A stretch of 6,784 nt of DNA from the NCBI GenBank assembly GCA_934254985.1, contig CAKQMS010000062.1:1-6784 (forward strand), in the 5' to 3' direction. Numbering within the stretch: the stretch's first letter is position 1; each line of letters opens with the position of its first letter. Source of the DNA: an uncultured Prevotella sp. (lineage in GTDB: Bacteria; Bacteroidota; Bacteroidia; Bacteroidales; Bacteroidaceae). Below, piece after piece: positions 6,413-6,784 of this stretch. The position numbers and the translations under genes were made by a program. Below the pieces are notes generated by a model. It was not told the origin of the DNA and searched no databases. It saw nothing but the letters and a program-made list of their open reading frames with translations.

Positions 6413-6440
6413 AACTCAAATACTTTGTTTACGCAGAAAC
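6413..6440. repeat. Module-boundary repeat, copy R3, next to the tRNA terminator
   Basis: A 28-base shorter version of R1 and R2: AACTCAAATACTTT followed by a single GTTTACGCAGAAAC, lacking exactly one 11-base GTTTACGCATT unit. It also takes part in an inverted pair: GCGTAAACA (6399-6407) and TGTTTACGC (6426-6434), 9-base perfect arms with an 18-base spacer. It abuts the terminator of tRNA-Met, at the edge of the att-like repeat, so an integrase-binding role is possible. Confidence 0.6.
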
Positions 6441-6529
6441 CAAAAACAGCGGCCTACGCCGAAGCGTAAGTCGCTGTAATAGAAGCGTGGACCAGCCTGG
6501 GCTTGAACCAGGGACCTCCAGATTATGAG
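6431..6529 (-). repeat. Proximal att-like copy: tRNA-Met 3' half with terminator
   Basis: The counterpart of 2270-2406, in the same orientation. It spans the end of R3, the terminator and the tRNA from its 3' end to the anticodon loop. It lacks the 38-base insertion and carries the intact TTCG loop, so it is the parental or reconstituted copy. Identity with the distal copy ends at the anticodon loop (6529), a usual crossover zone for tRNA-targeting tyrosine recombinases. Confidence 0.7.
6442..6477 (-). terminator. Rho-independent terminator of tRNA-Met
   Basis: On the minus strand ACAGCGACTTACGC, loop TTCG, and GCGTAGGCCGCTGT form a long hairpin with one internal mismatch and one G-T pair, closed as C(TTCG)G and followed by five T residues. 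It begins 10 bases beyond the tRNA 3' end. Confidence 0.85.
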
Positions 6530-6561
6530 TCTGTTGCTCTAACCAACTGAGCTACAAGTCC
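6488..6561 (-). tRNA. tRNA-Met, anticodon CAT
   Basis: A 74-base tRNA. The minus strand reads GGACTTG (acceptor), TAGCTCAGTTGGTTAGAGCAA (D-arm region, listed in two parts: TAGCTCAGTTGG and TTAGAGCAA), an anticodon arm CAGACTCATAATCTG with CAT in the loop, variable GAGGT, T-arm CCTGG-TTCAAGC-CCAGG, then CTGGTCC and discriminator A. The CCA end is not encoded. One acceptor pair is T-T. CAT could also belong to a lysidine-modified tRNA-Ile or initiator; the A-T-free first pair G1-C72 excludes a typical bacterial initiator mismatch, and elongator Met is the default call. It serves as the probable integration target. Confidence 0.93.
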
Positions 6562-6594
6562 GACTTATACCCTTATGGGATAAGTTTGCGGGTG

Positions 6595-6626
6595 CAAAGA
6601 TAGTGTTTTTTGAGGAAAACGCCAAA
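6595..6626 (-). promoter_or_regulatory. Bacteroidetes-type promoter of tRNA-Met
   Basis: On the minus strand TTTG (6626-6623) and TATCTTTG (6602-6595) are separated by 20 bases, a perfect match to the -33/-7 consensus. Transcription should start near 6588, about 27 bases before the tRNA. Confidence 0.75.
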
Positions 6627-6640
6627 TTTTTAGAATAAAA

Positions 6641-6672
6641 ATGTGAGGAAACGTTTATTTTCTGTACTTTTG
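6641..6672 (+). promoter_or_regulatory. Possible divergent promoter reading out of the window
   Basis: The plus strand has TACTTTTG (6665-6672), a full -7 match, with TGTG (6641-6644) at the -33 place after 20 bases, one mismatch. Downstream, the only ATG-led frame in view (6697-6738) is 13 residues long (MMKRRNAQSEINV). A gene may begin beyond 6784. I see nothing else in 6627-6784. Confidence 0.3.
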
Positions 6673-6784
6673 CAAGTATATTGCCAAGAAATAAACATGA
6701 TGAAACGGCGAAACGCACAATCAGAAATAAATGTATAAACGGCAATAGAAGAACAAACAACTGCAAGATATTGAGACAACGTCT

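Larger units (their letters stand above)
2270..6529. mobile_element. Putative tRNA-Met-anchored genomic islet of ATPase cassettes
   Basis: The region is bounded by two direct copies of the tRNA-Met 3' half plus terminator. It contains two DUF4143 ATPase genes, a small winged-helix-like gene, a very small ORF and several repeat families, all genes on the minus strand. The intact tRNA sits at the high-coordinate end and the truncated copy at the other, the expected geometry for an element inserted in the tRNA 3' part. No integrase, relaxase or transposase is present, so it would be a degenerate or trans-mobilised element. The alternative is stepwise local duplication at the tRNA locus. Confidence 0.45.

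Noticed and set aside
6539..6766. 75-residue frame on the minus strand
   Set aside because: It overlaps the tRNA-Met gene and its promoter and has no recognisable protein features.

Overview
The window looks like a Bacteroidales genome (Bacteroides or Prevotella/Segatella type). Three things support this: an outer-membrane TonB-receptor-like protein with the usual Bacteroidetes C-terminus, promoters of the TTTG-N20-TAnnTTTG class instead of TTGACA/TATAAT, and moderately AT-rich DNA with no clear Shine-Dalgarno sequences. No tools were used, so family names come from motifs I recognise.

Layout. Positions 129-2240 (+) encode a 703-residue outer-membrane beta-barrel protein with a plug-like N-terminus. 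It is a stand-alone gene that reads towards the next region. Positions about 2270-2406 hold a broken second copy of the 3' half of a tRNA-Met gene with its terminator; the copy is interrupted by 38 foreign bases. The intact tRNA-Met (CAT) with its terminator and a near-ideal promoter lies at 6442-6626 on the minus strand. Both copies have the same orientation, as expected when an element integrates into the 3' half of a tRNA gene. Everything between them is on the minus strand.

The content between the two copies is modular. Module 1 (about 2550-4084) is a 418-residue AAA_14/DUF4143 ATPase gene with a clear promoter and three palindromes of the TGCCAATATTGGCA kind. Module 2 (about 4124-6412) is a second AAA_14/DUF4143 ATPase of 395 residues, followed 17 bases later by a 148-residue winged-helix-like protein and then a very small ORF. 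Its leader carries three tandem 22-base repeats, each an imperfect dyad built on TTTTACTCA. A third, unrelated array built on ACCTCACGGAA lies at 4410-4464, over the end of the 148-residue gene and upstream of the small ORF. A further repeat containing GTTTACGCA closes each module (2511-2549, 4085-4123, 6413-6440).

Interpretation. The region is best read as an integrase-less islet, or the remains of one, at a tRNA-Met site. It is made of DUF4143 ATPase cassettes, each carrying its own private set of evenly spaced dyad repeats. Co-location of one ATPase gene with one distinctive dyad array is seen directly. Recognition of the array by the ATPase or its partner, and any defence, addiction or self-maintenance role, is inference.
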